A stretch of DNA of 64,000 nucleotides from Georgenia soli (GTDB lineage: Bacteria > Actinomycetota > Actinomycetes > Actinomycetales > Actinomycetaceae): assembly GCF_002563695.1 (NCBI RefSeq), contig NZ_PDJI01000004.1:1-64000 (forward strand), written 5' to 3'. The position numbers and the translations under genes are program-made. Below the pieces are notes generated by a model, which saw nothing but the letters and a program-made list of their open reading frames with translations, had not been told where the DNA came from and did not search any database. Each line of letters starts with the position of its first letter. Position 1 is the stretch's first letter. Positions 54,459-63,968 of this stretch are shown here, one piece after another.

Positions 54459-55502
54459 ATGTCCTTCCAGGCGAGCTCCCGGACCCCGCTGGCCGAGAGA
54501 CTGCGTGCCCCCGAGGTCGCCGAGGTGCCGGGCGCGCACCACGGGCTGACGTGGCGCACGCTCGGGGCCGAGGACGCCGACGCGGTCCTCGACCTCGTCG
54601 CCCGCTGCGCTGCCGTCGACAGGCCGGTCTCCGCGCCGAGCCCGGTCCAGGTGGCCGACGCGTTCGACCCGGCCCACACGATGGTGCGCGACTCCCTCGG
54701 CGGCTTCTCGGCCGACGGCACGCTGCAGGCCATGGCCGTCGTCTACCTCCCGCCGGGCGACACCGACATCCTGCGCGCCTTCCTCACCGCGACCATCGAC
54801 CCCGCCTGGCGCGGGCGGGGCATCGGGCGGGCGCTGCTGGACTGGCAGGACGGCCGGGCCCGCCAGCTGCTCGCCGCCGACGGGCGCGACCTGCCGGCCC
54901 GGCTGGCGGCGTACGTCGACGAGCACCTCGCCGACCGCCGGCGCCTGTACGTCGCGGCCGGGTTCAGCCCCAAGCGCGTCTTCCAGGAGATGCGCCGGCC
55001 CGTGTCCGAACCTCTCCCGCCGGCCCCGCTGCCGGCAGGGATGCGCATGGTGGACTTCTCGCCGGAGCTCGACGAGGAGGTGCGGCGCACCCACAACGAG
55101 GCCTTCGCCGACCACTGGGGCTCGCAGCCCCTGACGGCGGAGTCCTGGCACCGCGTCCTGCGCGAGCTCGAGCCGCGGTGGTCGAAGGTCGCCCTGGCCC
55201 GCACCTCCGACGGCTCGGAGGAGGTGGCCGGCTACGCGCTCACCTCACGGCACGAGCACGCCTGGGCCCAGCTCGGCTTCTCGGAGGGCTACACCGAGCT
55301 CGTCGGCGTCAGGCGGACCTACCGCGGGCGGGGCGTCGCGCGGTGCCTCCTGGTCGCCGTCGTCGAGGCCCTCGCCGCGGACGGCATCGAGTCGGCCGGT
55401 CTCGACGTCGACACAGTGAACCCCAGCGGCGCCAACGGTTTCTACGAGCGTCTCGGGTACCGGCGGCAGGGCGCCCAGATCCTCTACACGATCGAGATAT
55501 GA
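54459..55502 (+). CDS. Tandem-GNAT acetyltransferase (paralogue B)
   Basis: A 347-aa double-GNAT protein, paralogous to A and C. The N-terminal acetyl-CoA loop is DPAWRGRGIGRALLDWQDGRARQLL and the C-terminal one is VRRTYRGRGVARCLLVAVVEAL, both with intact R-G-x-G. The end GLDVDTVNPSGANGFYERLGYRR and ILYTIEI is shared with C (MYTIEI). The shared core HNEAFADHWGSQPLTAESWHRV is found in all three copies in variant form. The substrate is unknown. The ATG is leaderless (TAGGAT 54447-54452, 6 nt). Confidence 0.85.
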   Translation: MSFQASSRTPLAERLRAPEVAEVPGAHHGLTWRTLGAEDADAVLDLVARCAAVDRPVSAPSPVQVADAFDPAHTMVRDSLGGFSADGTLQAMAVVYLPPGDTDILRAFLTATIDPAWRGRGIGRALLDWQDGRARQLLAADGRDLPARLAAYVDEHLADRRRLYVAAGFSPKRVFQEMRRPVSEPLPPAPLPAGMRMVDFSPELDEEVRRTHNEAFADHWGSQPLTAESWHRVLRELEPRWSKVALARTSDGSEEVAGYALTSRHEHAWAQLGFSEGYTELVGVRRTYRGRGVARCLLVAVVEALAADGIESAGLDVDTVNPSGANGFYERLGYRRQGAQILYTIEI

Positions 55503-55558
55503 GCCCCGCCGGGTCCGGAAAATGACTCCCTCACCGTCCACGACGTAGGGTCACGCTC

Positions 55559-56617
55559 GTGCCAACCCCCGTCATCGATCCCGACGACGTCGCGCGCTCG
55601 TCCGCGCCGGCGCCGCTGGCCGAGCGCGCCCAGGCACCGGCAGTCCTCGTCCCGCCCCCCGACGGCGGCGGGCTCGTGTGGCGCCCGCTGACGCAGGCCG
55701 ACGGCGCGGCCCTCGTCTCCCTCGTCTCCCGCATCGAGGACGCGGACAACCCGCCCTACCGCACCTCGGCCGAGGAGACGCTGGAGTACTTCCACCACAG
55801 CCACCGCTGGAGCGCCCTCGGCGCGTGGGAGGCCGACCGGCTCGTCGCGTTCGGGTTCGTGCGGGTCCGTCACGGTGACACCGTGAAGGTCCGGGCCTTC
55901 TGCTCCGGCGGGGTCACCCCGGAGCGCCGCGGGCAGGGTCTCGGCGGGGCGCTGCTGGACTGGCAGATCGGCCGGGCGCGCCAGATGCTCGCCGAGTCCG
56001 AGCGGGAGGCACCGGCCCGCATCGTCGTGCACGTGGACGACGACATGGAGGTCCTCGCCGGGCAGCTGCGCCGCCGTGGCTTCGAGCCACGCCGCTGGTA
56101 CTCCCAGCTCCGGCGCGACCTCTCCCTGCCCATCCCCGACGTCCGGCTGGACCGCCCCCTGTCCGTCGAGCCGTGGACCCCCGAGATCGACGACGCCGTC
56201 CGCCGCGCCCACAACAAGGCGTTCGGGGACCAGTGGGGCTCCCAGCCGCACACCCCGGAGACGTGGGCCGAGGGCCGCACGCACCACGCCCCGAGCTGGA
56301 GCTTCGTCGCCCTGGACCGGTCCAGCGACCGCGCGCAGGTGGCCGGCTACCTCATGTCCAGCCGGTACGACCAGGACTGGCCCGCGCTCGGCTGGAGCGA
56401 GGGCTACACCGAGATCCTGGGCGTGCTGCCGGACTGGCGGGGCAAGCACGTGGCGACCGCCCTCCTGACGCGCGCCATGCGGGCGTACGCCGACGACGGC
56501 ATGCAGTACGCCGGCCTGGACGTCGACGCCGACAACCCGACGGGCGCGACGGCGCTGTTCATGAACCTCGGGTACGAGCGCACCCGCGGCTCGGCCATGT
56601 ACACGATCGAGATCTGA
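55559..56617 (+). CDS. Tandem-GNAT acetyltransferase (paralogue C)
   Basis: A 352-aa double-GNAT protein closest to B: GGVTPERRGQGLGGALLDWQIGRARQMLAESE (N-terminal loop, in RRGQGLG), HNKAFGDQWGSQPHTPETW, and the C-terminal GVLPDWRGKHVATALLTRAMRAYADDGM, in which the expected R-G-x-G-x-A loop is changed to RGKHVA. The second domain may therefore bind acetyl-CoA poorly. LDVDADNPTGATALFMNLGYERT closes the fold. GTG at 55559 has TAGGGT 7 nt upstream (55546-55551). It lies 56 bp after B, the pair likely arising by tandem duplication. Confidence 0.85.
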   Translation: MPTPVIDPDDVARSSAPAPLAERAQAPAVLVPPPDGGGLVWRPLTQADGAALVSLVSRIEDADNPPYRTSAEETLEYFHHSHRWSALGAWEADRLVAFGFVRVRHGDTVKVRAFCSGGVTPERRGQGLGGALLDWQIGRARQMLAESEREAPARIVVHVDDDMEVLAGQLRRRGFEPRRWYSQLRRDLSLPIPDVRLDRPLSVEPWTPEIDDAVRRAHNKAFGDQWGSQPHTPETWAEGRTHHAPSWSFVALDRSSDRAQVAGYLMSSRYDQDWPALGWSEGYTEILGVLPDWRGKHVATALLTRAMRAYADDGMQYAGLDVDADNPTGATALFMNLGYERTRGSAMYTIEI

Positions 56618-56691
56618 GCGGCCCACCGCGTACGGTCGCGCCCCGCCGGGCGGCCCAGCACGGCCGCGGAGGCCGGCCCGTGGGCTCGCGC

Positions 56692-56790
56692 GGCCACGTT
56701 GGCTGGCCGGTCGGCCCCGGGGCGGGCCACGTTGGCTGGCCGGTCGGCCCCCGGGCGGGCCACGTTGGCTGGCCGGTCGGCCCCGGGGCG
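56692..56790. repeat. 33-bp tandem repeat, three copies
   Basis: Copies at 56692-56724, 56725-56757 and 56758-56790 (ggccacgttggctggccggt, then cggccccggggcg) are nearly identical, with a few bases of a fourth copy following. The length is a multiple of 3, so an 11-residue repeat is open on the - strand (RPASQRGPPRG), but no gene is supported. It lies between the convergent paralogue C and parC. Confidence 0.9.
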
Positions 56791-56794
56791 GCCA

Positions 56795-56850
56795 CGAGAA
56801 CGCCCTAAGTGCTCGTCCCAGGCTCGGAACGAGCAGTGAGGGCGTTCTCG
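56795..56850. terminator. Nested hairpin between convergent genes, probable terminator
   Basis: An outer perfect 12-bp stem (cgagaacgccct / agggcgttctcg) is followed by a symmetric 3x3 internal loop and an inner 7-bp stem (tgctcgt / acgagca) closing a 12-nt loop. It directly follows the 33-bp repeat. It may also act as a cruciform. Confidence 0.6.
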
Positions 56851-56929
56851 CCGGGGCGGGGGACAGCCGACGCCGCGCTGAGCCGGCCGAAGCGGGCACA
56901 GCGACGGCGGGCGGAAGGCGCCCCGCGCG

Positions 56930-59398
56930 TCAGCCGATCGCCGCCACCGGGGCCGGCAGGGCCTGCCCGGAGCCGTCCCGTCGCTCGTCCGGGGCGGGCA
57001 GCGGCACGGACTGGCCGCCCGACCCGACCGCGCGGGCGGGCTCGGGCCCGACCCAGGCGAGCTGGAGGCAGTCCTCGCCGCGCAGGAACCGCTGCGCGCG
57101 CACCCCGCCGGTCGCCCGGCCCTTGGCGGGGTAGCGGTCCAGCGGCGTGACCTTGGCGCTGCCGGGAACGGTCCCGGGCAGCGCGCCGGCGGTGCCGGCG
57201 ATCGTGACGACGACGGAGGAGGAGACGTCGTCCTCACCGACGATCGCGAGGTGGATCAGCTGCGCACCGTCGGCGAGCCGCATCCCGGCGATCCCACGGC
57301 CCGTGCGGCCCTGCGGACGGACGGCGGAGGCGTCGAAGCGCAGCAGGTGCGCGTCGGAGGAGACCAGGACCAGTCGGTCGGCGTCGGTGGCGTGGCCGCA
57401 GCCGACCACCCGGTCGCCGTCGGCCAGCGAGATCACCTGCCAGCTGTCCTTGTTGGCGGGCCGCTCGCCGGTGACCCGCTTGACCACCCCGGCGGCGGTG
57501 GCGAGGACGAGGGGCGCGGCGTCGTCGTCGAGACGGGCGAGGCCCACGACGTCCTCGTCCTTCTCCAGGGTGAGGAGCTCGGTGAGGGGGACACCGCCGG
57601 ACAGGCTCGGCGCGGCGCCGGTGGGCGGCAGGCCCGGCGCGTCCAGGACGTCCAGACGGAGCACCCGGCCCGCGGTGGTCACCACGCCCACGTGCCCGCG
57701 GACGGTGGCGGGCACGGCGTGGGCCAGCGCGTCGTGCGCGGAGCGCGGGCCCGAGCGCAGGGGGGCGTCGCCGTCGGCGGTGCGGGCGAGCAGCCCCGTG
57801 CCGGACAGGAGGACCCAGCAGGGGCCGTCGGCGATCTCCAGCGGGGTCGCGGAGCCGCGGGCGGCGCGCGCCGCGGGGCCGGCGGCCGCCTGGGTGACCG
57901 GACCGCCCGCGTGCTCGAGGAGCACGGTCCGGCGGGGGGTGCCGAACTGCTGGGAGGCGGCGGCGAGCTCGTCGGAGACCACCTCGCGCAGGAGGGCGTC
58001 GGAGTCGAGGATGGCCTGCAGCTCGGCGATCTGGCGGGCCAGCTCGTCGCGCTCGGCCTCGAGCTCGATGCGGGAGAACTTCGTCAGCCGGCGCAGCCGC
58101 AGGGCGAGGATGTAGTCGGCCTGCGGCTCGTCGAGGTCGAAGACGGCCATGAGCCGCACCCGGGCGGCCTCGGCGTCGTCGGAGGAGCGGATGACGGCGA
58201 TGACCTCGTCGATGTCCGCGATCGCGAGGAGGAGGCCGGCGACCAGGTGAGCGCGCTCGGTGGCGCGGGCGAGGCGGTGCGCGGTACGGCGGCGGACCAC
58301 CTCGAGGCGGTGGGTGACGTACACCTGGAGCAGCTCGCGCAGGCCGAGCGTGCGGGGCTGGCCGTCGACCAGGGCGACGTTGTTGATGCCGAAGGACTCC
58401 TCCATCGGCGTGTGCCGGTAGAGCTGCTCGAGCACCGCGTCGGGGTTGAACGTGTTCTTGATCTCGATGACCAGGCGCAGCCCGTGGTGGCGGTCGGTGA
58501 GGTTCTGCACGTTCGTGATGCCCTGGAGCTTGCGGGCGTTGACCGCCTCCTTGATCTTCTCGATCACCCGCTCCGGGCCCACCATGTAGGGCAGCTCGGT
58601 GACGACGATGCCCTTCTTGCGGGCCGTGATGTTCTCCACCCGCGCGGTGGCTCGGGTGCGGAAGCTGCCGCGGCCCGTGGCGTAGGCCTCGCGCACGCCC
58701 TCCAGGCCGATGATCTTCCCGCCCTCGGGCAGGTCGGGACCGGGCACGAACCGCATAAGGTCCTCGAGCGTGGCGTCCGGGTTCGCGATGAGGTGGCGCG
58801 CGGCGGCCACGACCTCCACCAGGTTGTGCGGGGGCATGTTCGTCGCCATGCCCACGGCGATGCCGGTGGCACCGTTGACGAGCAGGTTCGGCAGCGCCGC
58901 CGGCAGCACGGACGGCTGGGTCAGCTGGTTGTCGTAGTTGGGGACGAAGTCGACCGTGTCCTCGCCCAGGTCCGCCGTCATCGCCAGCGCCGCCGGGGCG
59001 AGGCGGGCCTCGGTGTACCGGGAGGCGGCCGGGCCGTCGTCGAGCGAGCCGAAGTTCCCGTGCCCGTCCACCATCGGCAGCCGCATGGCGAACGGCTGCG
59101 CGAGGCGCACCATCGCGTCGTAGATGGCGCTGTCGCCGTGCGGGTGGAGCTTGCCCATGACCTCGCCCACCACACGGGCCGACTTCACGTGGCCGCGGTC
59201 CGGGCGCAGGCCCATCTGGTCCATCTGGAACAGGATGCGGCGCTGCACCGGCTTCAGGCCGTCGCGGGCGTCGGGCAGGGCGCGGGAGTAGATGACGGAG
59301 TACGCGTACTCCAGGAAGGAGCCCTGCATCTCCGTGGAGACGTCGATGTCGACGATCTTCTCCGGCGGCACTTCGGCGGTGGGGGTCTTGCGCGGCAT
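56930..59398 (-). CDS. parC: DNA topoisomerase IV subunit A (ParC)
   Basis: DNA cleavage/religation subunit pairing with ParE. It is 822 aa. The winged-helix region has [42 protein letters not shown] (quinolone-determining segment with wild-type-like Ser) and the catalytic Tyr in [14 protein letters not shown]. The tower, coiled-coil ([24 protein letters not shown]) and a C-terminal beta-propeller (blades such as [32 protein letters not shown]) follow. No intact GyrA box (QRRGGKG type) is present: [12 protein letters not shown] is the nearest, in line with ParC rather than GyrA. The ATG has GACAAT 7 nt upstream (59406-59411), a leaderless signal. Confidence 0.93.
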   Translation of the reverse strand: MPRKTPTAEVPPEKIVDIDVSTEMQGSFLEYAYSVIYSRALPDARDGLKPVQRRILFQMDQMGLRPDRGHVKSARVVGEVMGKLHPHGDSAIYDAMVRLAQPFAMRLPMVDGHGNFGSLDDGPAASRYTEARLAPAALAMTADLGEDTVDFVPNYDNQLTQPSVLPAALPNLLVNGATGIAVGMATNMPPHNLVEVVAAARHLIANPDATLEDLMRFVPGPDLPEGGKIIGLEGVREAYATGRGSFRTRATARVENITARKKGIVVTELPYMVGPERVIEKIKEAVNARKLQGITNVQNLTDRHHGLRLVIEIKNTFNPDAVLEQLYRHTPMEESFGINNVALVDGQPRTLGLRELLQVYVTHRLEVVRRRTAHRLARATERAHLVAGLLLAIADIDEVIAVIRSSDDAEAARVRLMAVFDLDEPQADYILALRLRRLTKFSRIELEAERDELARQIAELQAILDSDALLREVVSDELAAASQQFGTPRRTVLLEHAGGPVTQAAAGPAARAARGSATPLEIADGPCWVLLSGTGLLARTADGDAPLRSGPRSAHDALAHAVPATVRGHVGVVTTAGRVLRLDVLDAPGLPPTGAAPSLSGGVPLTELLTLEKDEDVVGLARLDDDAAPLVLATAAGVVKRVTGERPANKDSWQVISLADGDRVVGCGHATDADRLVLVSSDAHLLRFDASAVRPQGRTGRGIAGMRLADGAQLIHLAIVGEDDVSSSVVVTIAGTAGALPGTVPGSAKVTPLDRYPAKGRATGGVRAQRFLRGEDCLQLAWVGPEPARAVGSGGQSVPLPAPDERRDGSGQALPAPVAAIG

Positions 59399-59486
59399 GG
59401 GGTCGATTGTCCCCGATCCTCGGGCCCGCGCCGCGCAGCGCCACGGCGGGAGGGCCGCGCGGCCGTGGGCTGGCTAGGCTCGGGCC

Positions 59487-62234
59487 ATGGACGAGGAGGC
59501 CACGACGTCGACGCCGACCGCCCCGTACCCCGCGGAGTGGGAGGCGGACGTCGCCCTGCGTGACGGCGCCGCCATGCACATCCGGCCCATCCTCCCCGAC
59601 GACGCCGACGCCCTCCAGCGCATGCACCTGGGGCAGTCGGCCCAGTCGGTCTACTTCCGCTTCTTCGCCCCGATGGAACGGCTCAGCGACAAGGACCTGC
59701 ACCGGTTCACGCACGTCGACCACCACGACCGGGTCGCGCTCGTGCTCACCGAGGGCAGCGAGATCCGCGCCGTCGGCCGCTTCGACGTCGTGGCGGCCGG
59801 GGAGGCGGAGGTCGCGTTCTACGTGGCCGACACCGAGCAGGGCCGCGGTCTGGGCTCCGTGCTCCTGGAGCACCTGGCGGCCGCCGCCCGCGAGCGCGGC
59901 GTCCACCGGTTCGTCGCCGACGTCCTGCCCGGCAACGCCAAGATGATCCGCGTCTTCTCCGACGCCGGGTACGAGGTGGAGCAGCGGATGGAGGACGGCG
60001 TCGTGTCGGTCTCCTTCGACATCGAGGAGACCGAGCGGTCCTGGCGGGTCATGGCGGAACGGGAGCGCCACGCCGAGGCGCTGAGCATGCGGGCCGTCCT
60101 GGCCGCGACCTCCCTCGTGGTGGTGCGCCTCGGGCCCGACGGCGGCGAGGGCCACGTCCTGGCTGCCGCGGCCGCGCGCTCGGTGCTCACCAGCGGCGGG
60201 TTCGGCGGGCCGGTGCACCTGGTCGGCCTCGCCGAGGAGACGGCGCCCGGTCCCGACGGCGCAGCGGTCCGCCGGCACGACAGCCTCGCCTCGGTCGAGA
60301 GGCCGGTCGAGCTGGCGGTGGTCGCCGGGCCGTCCGAGGACGTCGTCGACGCCGTCCCCGCGCTCGGCGAGCTGGGCGTGCGCGCCCTGGTGGTGCTCTC
60401 CCACGGGTGGGGCGAGCAGGGTCCGGCGGGGATGCACCGTCAGCGCCGGCTGCTGCGCCGCACCCGCGAGGCGGGGATGCGGGTGGTGGGGCCGGCCAGC
60501 TTCGGCGTGGTCGGCAACGGGGAGGCGGGCCGGTACAACGCGTCGCTGTGGGCCGACGGCCCGGACCCGACCGCCCGGCGCGGCATCGGCCTGTTCTGCC
60601 AGTCAGCGTCGGCCGGCCTGGCCCTGCGCTCCACGGCGGCCCGGCGCGGCCTGCCCGTCGCGAGCTTCCTGTCCTCCGGGCTGCGCGTGGACGTCTCCGG
60701 CAACGACACCATGCAGTTCTGGTCCGTGCACGAGCCGACGGCCGTGGGCGCGGTGTACCTGGAGTCGATCGGTAACCCGCGCAAGTTCTCCCGGATCGCC
60801 CGCCACCTCTCGGCGACCACCCCGCTGGTGGCCGTCGTCTCCGGCCAGACCGGCCAGGCGACCCCGCCCGGCCACGCCGTGCGCACCTCCACCCAGCCGC
60901 AGCGGGTGCTCACCGAGATGCTCCGCCAGGCGGGGGTCGTGCGGGCCCGGACGCAGCGGGAGATGCTCGACGTCGCCGGGCTCCTCCTGGCCCAGCCGCT
61001 GCCCGCCGGCCCGCGCACCGCCGTCGTCTCCTCCTCCGCCTCGCTCGCGGCGCTCGTGGCCGACGTCGCGGCGGCCCAGGGGCTGCAGGTCGCGGGCCGG
61101 CCGGTCACCCTCGACCCGCTGGCGGGGGCCGAGGCGTACGAGGCGGCCCTTGCCGCCCTGCGGGCCCGGGACGACTGGGACGCCGTCGTCATCGCGGTCG
61201 CGCCGCCCCCGGGACGCACCGACCCCGCTGTGGCGGCGGCGATCGCCCGGGCCGCGTCGGACGACCCGCGTACCTGGGTGTCCAGCGTGCACGGGCTGCA
61301 CGGGCTGACGGCGGAGCTGAGCGCGGGGGAGAGCTGCGTGCCGTCGATGACGACCGTCGAGGACGCCGTGACGGCCCTGGCCGGGGCGATGCGGCACGCC
61401 GCCTGGCGCGAGCACGCGGACGACCCGCTGGTCGACCCGGCCGGCATCGACCCGGTGGCGGCGCGGGAGGTGCTCGCCGAGCCGCTCGGCGCGCTCGGGG
61501 CGGGGCGCCGGGAACGCCTCGACACCGGCACGGCGCAGCGGCTGCTGGCCTGCTACGGGATCGACACCCTGCCCGCCACCACGGTCGACGGGCCGGACGC
61601 GGCCGTGGCCGCGGCGGAGCGGATCGGGTGGCCGGTCGCCCTGAAGACCAAGAACGAGGTCCTGCGCCACCGCACCGACCTCGGCGGCGTGCGGCTGGAC
61701 CTCACCGACGCGGACGCGCTGCGCGAGGCGATGGCGCTGATGGAGAACCGCACGCGGGAGGTGCTGGGCCGCACGTCCGCGTTCGAGGTCCAGGCGATGG
61801 CGCCGCCGGGGGTGGCGTGCGTGGTCCGCGGCACGGAGGACGACCTGTACGGGCCCGTGGTCTCCTTCGGCCTGGGCGGGGACGCCACCGAGCTGCTCGG
61901 GGACGTCTCCCACCGCATCACCCCGCTGACGGCGTCGGACGTGGCCGACATGGTCCGTTCTGTCCGCGCCGCCCCGCGGCTGCTCGGGCACCGGGGCCTG
62001 CCGCCGGTCGACGTCGCCGCGCTGGAGGACGTGATCGCGCGGGTGTCGATGCTCACCGACGACCTGCCCGAGGTGGTCGACGTGACGCTCAACCCCGTCA
62101 TCGTGGGGGAGCGGGGCGCGTGCATCACGTCCTTCTCGGTCGAGGTCGCCCACCCCGTGCGCCAGGACGCCGGACGACGCGCCCTGCCGATCCCCCCGGC
62201 AGAGGACGAGGAGCGCGCCGGGGTGGGACAATGA
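59487..62234 (+). CDS. GNAT-acyl-CoA-synthetase (NDP-forming) fusion, Pat-type protein acetyltransferase
   Basis: A 915-aa multidomain protein. The N-terminal GNAT (about residues 20-190: MHIRPILPDDADALQRMHLG, GRGLGSVLLEHLAAAARERG, GYEV) is joined to an NDP-forming acyl-CoA-synthetase part: a CoA-binding domain (about 205-320), a succinyl-CoA-ligase-like domain (330-640: GLFCQSASAGLALRSTAARR, SFLSSGLRVDVSGNDTMQFW) and an ATP-grasp domain (690-890: GWPVALKTKNEVLRHRTDLG, FEVQAMAPPGVACVVRGTED, GPVVSFGLGGDATEL). Enterobacterial PatZ has the GNAT at the C-terminus; here it is N-terminal, as in several actinobacteria. In relatives these proteins acetylate acetyl-CoA synthetase and others. The ATG is leaderless (TAGGCT 59475-59480). 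Confidence 0.9.
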   Translation: MDEEATTSTPTAPYPAEWEADVALRDGAAMHIRPILPDDADALQRMHLGQSAQSVYFRFFAPMERLSDKDLHRFTHVDHHDRVALVLTEGSEIRAVGRFDVVAAGEAEVAFYVADTEQGRGLGSVLLEHLAAAARERGVHRFVADVLPGNAKMIRVFSDAGYEVEQRMEDGVVSVSFDIEETERSWRVMAERERHAEALSMRAVLAATSLVVVRLGPDGGEGHVLAAAAARSVLTSGGFGGPVHLVGLAEETAPGPDGAAVRRHDSLASVERPVELAVVAGPSEDVVDAVPALGELGVRALVVLSHGWGEQGPAGMHRQRRLLRRTREAGMRVVGPASFGVVGNGEAGRYNASLWADGPDPTARRGIGLFCQSASAGLALRSTAARRGLPVASFLSSGLRVDVSGNDTMQFWSVHEPTAVGAVYLESIGNPRKFSRIARHLSATTPLVAVVSGQTGQATPPGHAVRTSTQPQRVLTEMLRQAGVVRARTQREMLDVAGLLLAQPLPAGPRTAVVSSSASLAALVADVAAAQGLQVAGRPVTLDPLAGAEAYEAALAALRARDDWDAVVIAVAPPPGRTDPAVAAAIARAASDDPRTWVSSVHGLHGLTAELSAGESCVPSMTTVEDAVTALAGAMRHAAWREHADDPLVDPAGIDPVAAREVLAEPLGALGAGRRERLDTGTAQRLLACYGIDTLPATTVDGPDAAVAAAERIGWPVALKTKNEVLRHRTDLGGVRLDLTDADALREAMALMENRTREVLGRTSAFEVQAMAPPGVACVVRGTEDDLYGPVVSFGLGGDATELLGDVSHRITPLTASDVADMVRSVRAAPRLLGHRGLPPVDVAALEDVIARVSMLTDDLPEVVDVTLNPVIVGERGACITSFSVEVAHPVRQDAGRRALPIPPAEDEERAGVGQ

Positions 62235-62238
62235 CGCG

Positions 62239-62817
62239 GTGCTGACCAACCTCGCCAAGCAGCTGCGTGCCGATCTCGACCACGCCGGCTACTACCCGGA
62301 CGTCGTCGCCGGGGTGATCGACGTCGCCCTGGCTGACGAGCCCGTCACCTCCTTCCTCGTCCACCCGGAGACCACGTTCGACGAGACCGAGGTCTTCCGG
62401 CACCTCACCGCCCTCGTCCTGACGCCGACCCGGCTGGTCGTGGCCCACGTCGACGACGCCCCCGGGCCGGACGGGCGACCCTCCGCGCTCGCGACCACGG
62501 ACTCCGTCCCCCTCGGCGAGATCCGCTCCGTCGCCCTGACCCACGGCGTCAGCGAACCCGCCCGCGCGCGGGGCATGCAGGTCCAGGAGCTCACCGTCGG
62601 CGTGAGCTGGGGCACCGCCCAGACCCTCGATCTGGCGCCGGCCACCTGCGGGGACCCGGAGTGCGAGGCCGACCACGGCTACACGGGCAACTTCACGCCC
62701 GAGGGCGTGGAGGTCCGGGTCAGCGCCCACGCCGAGGGCTCCGACGCCCTCAAGGGCGCCCTCGCCTTCGCGCGCGCCCTGTCGGCCGCCACCTCCGGCC
62801 GGAGCCAGCGGGCGTGA
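62239..62817 (+). CDS. DUF5998 family protein
   Basis: The 192-aa protein ([20 protein letters not shown], then [38 protein letters not shown]) matches DUF5998 of actinobacteria. A Cys-Asp motif [17 protein letters not shown] near residue 140 has two Cys and a His and could bind metal. The function is unknown. The GTG at 62239 lies 4 bp after the previous stop, and GACAAT (62227-62232) is 6 nt upstream, so it could have its own leaderless promoter inside the upstream gene's 3' end. It overlaps the next gene by GTGA. Confidence 0.85.
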   Translation: MLTNLAKQLRADLDHAGYYPDVVAGVIDVALADEPVTSFLVHPETTFDETEVFRHLTALVLTPTRLVVAHVDDAPGPDGRPSALATTDSVPLGEIRSVALTHGVSEPARARGMQVQELTVGVSWGTAQTLDLAPATCGDPECEADHGYTGNFTPEGVEVRVSAHAEGSDALKGALAFARALSAATSGRSQRA

Positions 62818-63968
62818 CGGGCGAGAACCACGCGCACCACGTGCGCGCCGTGCTCTCGGGCGCCCTGGACGCGGTCGGCCTGCCCACCGCCTCCGCCGGG
62901 CGCAGCAGCGGCGAGGACCGGACGGACCTCGGCCTGCCCACCGCCGCGAAGACCTGCGTGGTCCTGGTCGACGGGCTCGGGATGCAGATGCTCGCCGAGC
63001 GCGGTGGGCACGCACCCTTCCTGCGCTCGCTGCTGCCGGACGCGCTCACCCTGCGCAGCACCTTTCCCTCCACCACCGCGGCAGCGGTCACCGCGGTCGG
63101 CACCGGCGAGCTGCCCGGCGCGACCGGCATGCTCGGGTACTCCGTTCGCGACCCCGCCGACGGCGGCGTGCTCAACCTCATCCGCTGGGAGGACACCTCC
63201 GTCCGGCCGCGCGAGTGGCAGCGCCGCGACACCCTCGTCGAGCAGCTCGAGCGCCGCCGCGCCGCCGGCGAGGACCTGCCGGCGGTCGTCAGCGTCGGTC
63301 CCGCCCGGTTCGTGGGGTCGGGCCTGACCGAGTGCGCCCTGCGCGGCATGCGCAACGTCTCCGCCGAGTCCCTCGCCGACCGCGTCGACGCCACCGTCGC
63401 CCAGCTGCGCCGCCCGGACGTCGCCGCCGTGTACCTCTACTGGGGCGACGTCGACCACGTCGGGCACACCTATGGGTGGGGCTCCTGGCAGTGGGGCGAG
63501 GAGGTGAGCGCGACCGACGGCGAGCTGCGCCGCCTGGCCCGGTCGCTGCCCGCCGGCACGCTCCTGGTGGTGACGGCGGACCACGGCATGGTCGACGTCG
63601 TGAACCGCACCGACGTCGCCGCCACCCCGGCGCTCGCCGAGGACGTCGAGCTGGTCGCCGGCGAGCCGCGCACCAACCACGTCTACGCCGCCCCCGGCAC
63701 CGCGCCCGACGTCGCGGCGCGCTGGCAGGACGTGCTGGGGGAGACCGCCTGGGTCGTCGAGCGGGACGAGCTCGTGGCGACCGGGCTGCTCGGCCCCGTC
63801 GCGCCCGAGCGCCTGGACGCCGTGGGCGACGTCGTCGCCGTCATGCGCGGCAGGGACGTGGTGGTCGACTCGCGCACCCAGACCCCCGGCTCGATCGCCC
63901 TGGTCGGGGTGCACGGCGCCCTGACCGAGGCCGAGATGGCGGTGCCGCTCCTCAGGACGGTGGTGTAG
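62814..63968 (+). CDS. Alkaline phosphatase superfamily nucleotide pyrophosphatase/phosphodiesterase
   Basis: The 384-aa cytosolic enzyme has metal and nucleophile motifs of the NPP/phosphodiesterase family: [11 protein letters not shown] (Asp), [15 protein letters not shown] (nucleophile Thr), [14 protein letters not shown] (Asp, His) and [11 protein letters not shown] (Asp, His) plus a C-terminal [16 protein letters not shown] (His). It is the standard actinobacterial neighbour of DUF5998. The substrate is unknown. The GTG at 62814 overlaps the DUF5998 stop. The TAG overlaps the next GTG by one base. Confidence 0.9.
   Translation: MTGENHAHHVRAVLSGALDAVGLPTASAGRSSGEDRTDLGLPTAAKTCVVLVDGLGMQMLAERGGHAPFLRSLLPDALTLRSTFPSTTAAAVTAVGTGELPGATGMLGYSVRDPADGGVLNLIRWEDTSVRPREWQRRDTLVEQLERRRAAGEDLPAVVSVGPARFVGSGLTECALRGMRNVSAESLADRVDATVAQLRRPDVAAVYLYWGDVDHVGHTYGWGSWQWGEEVSATDGELRRLARSLPAGTLLVVTADHGMVDVVNRTDVAATPALAEDVELVAGEPRTNHVYAAPGTAPDVAARWQDVLGETAWVVERDELVATGLLGPVAPERLDAVGDVVAVMRGRDVVVDSRTQTPGSIALVGVHGALTEAEMAVPLLRTVV

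Noticed and set aside
56930-59398. GyrA instead of ParC
   Set aside because: No GyrA box, and it sits beside a ParE-type subunit (EGDSALGTAKLARSS). Confirming needs gyrAB elsewhere in the genome.
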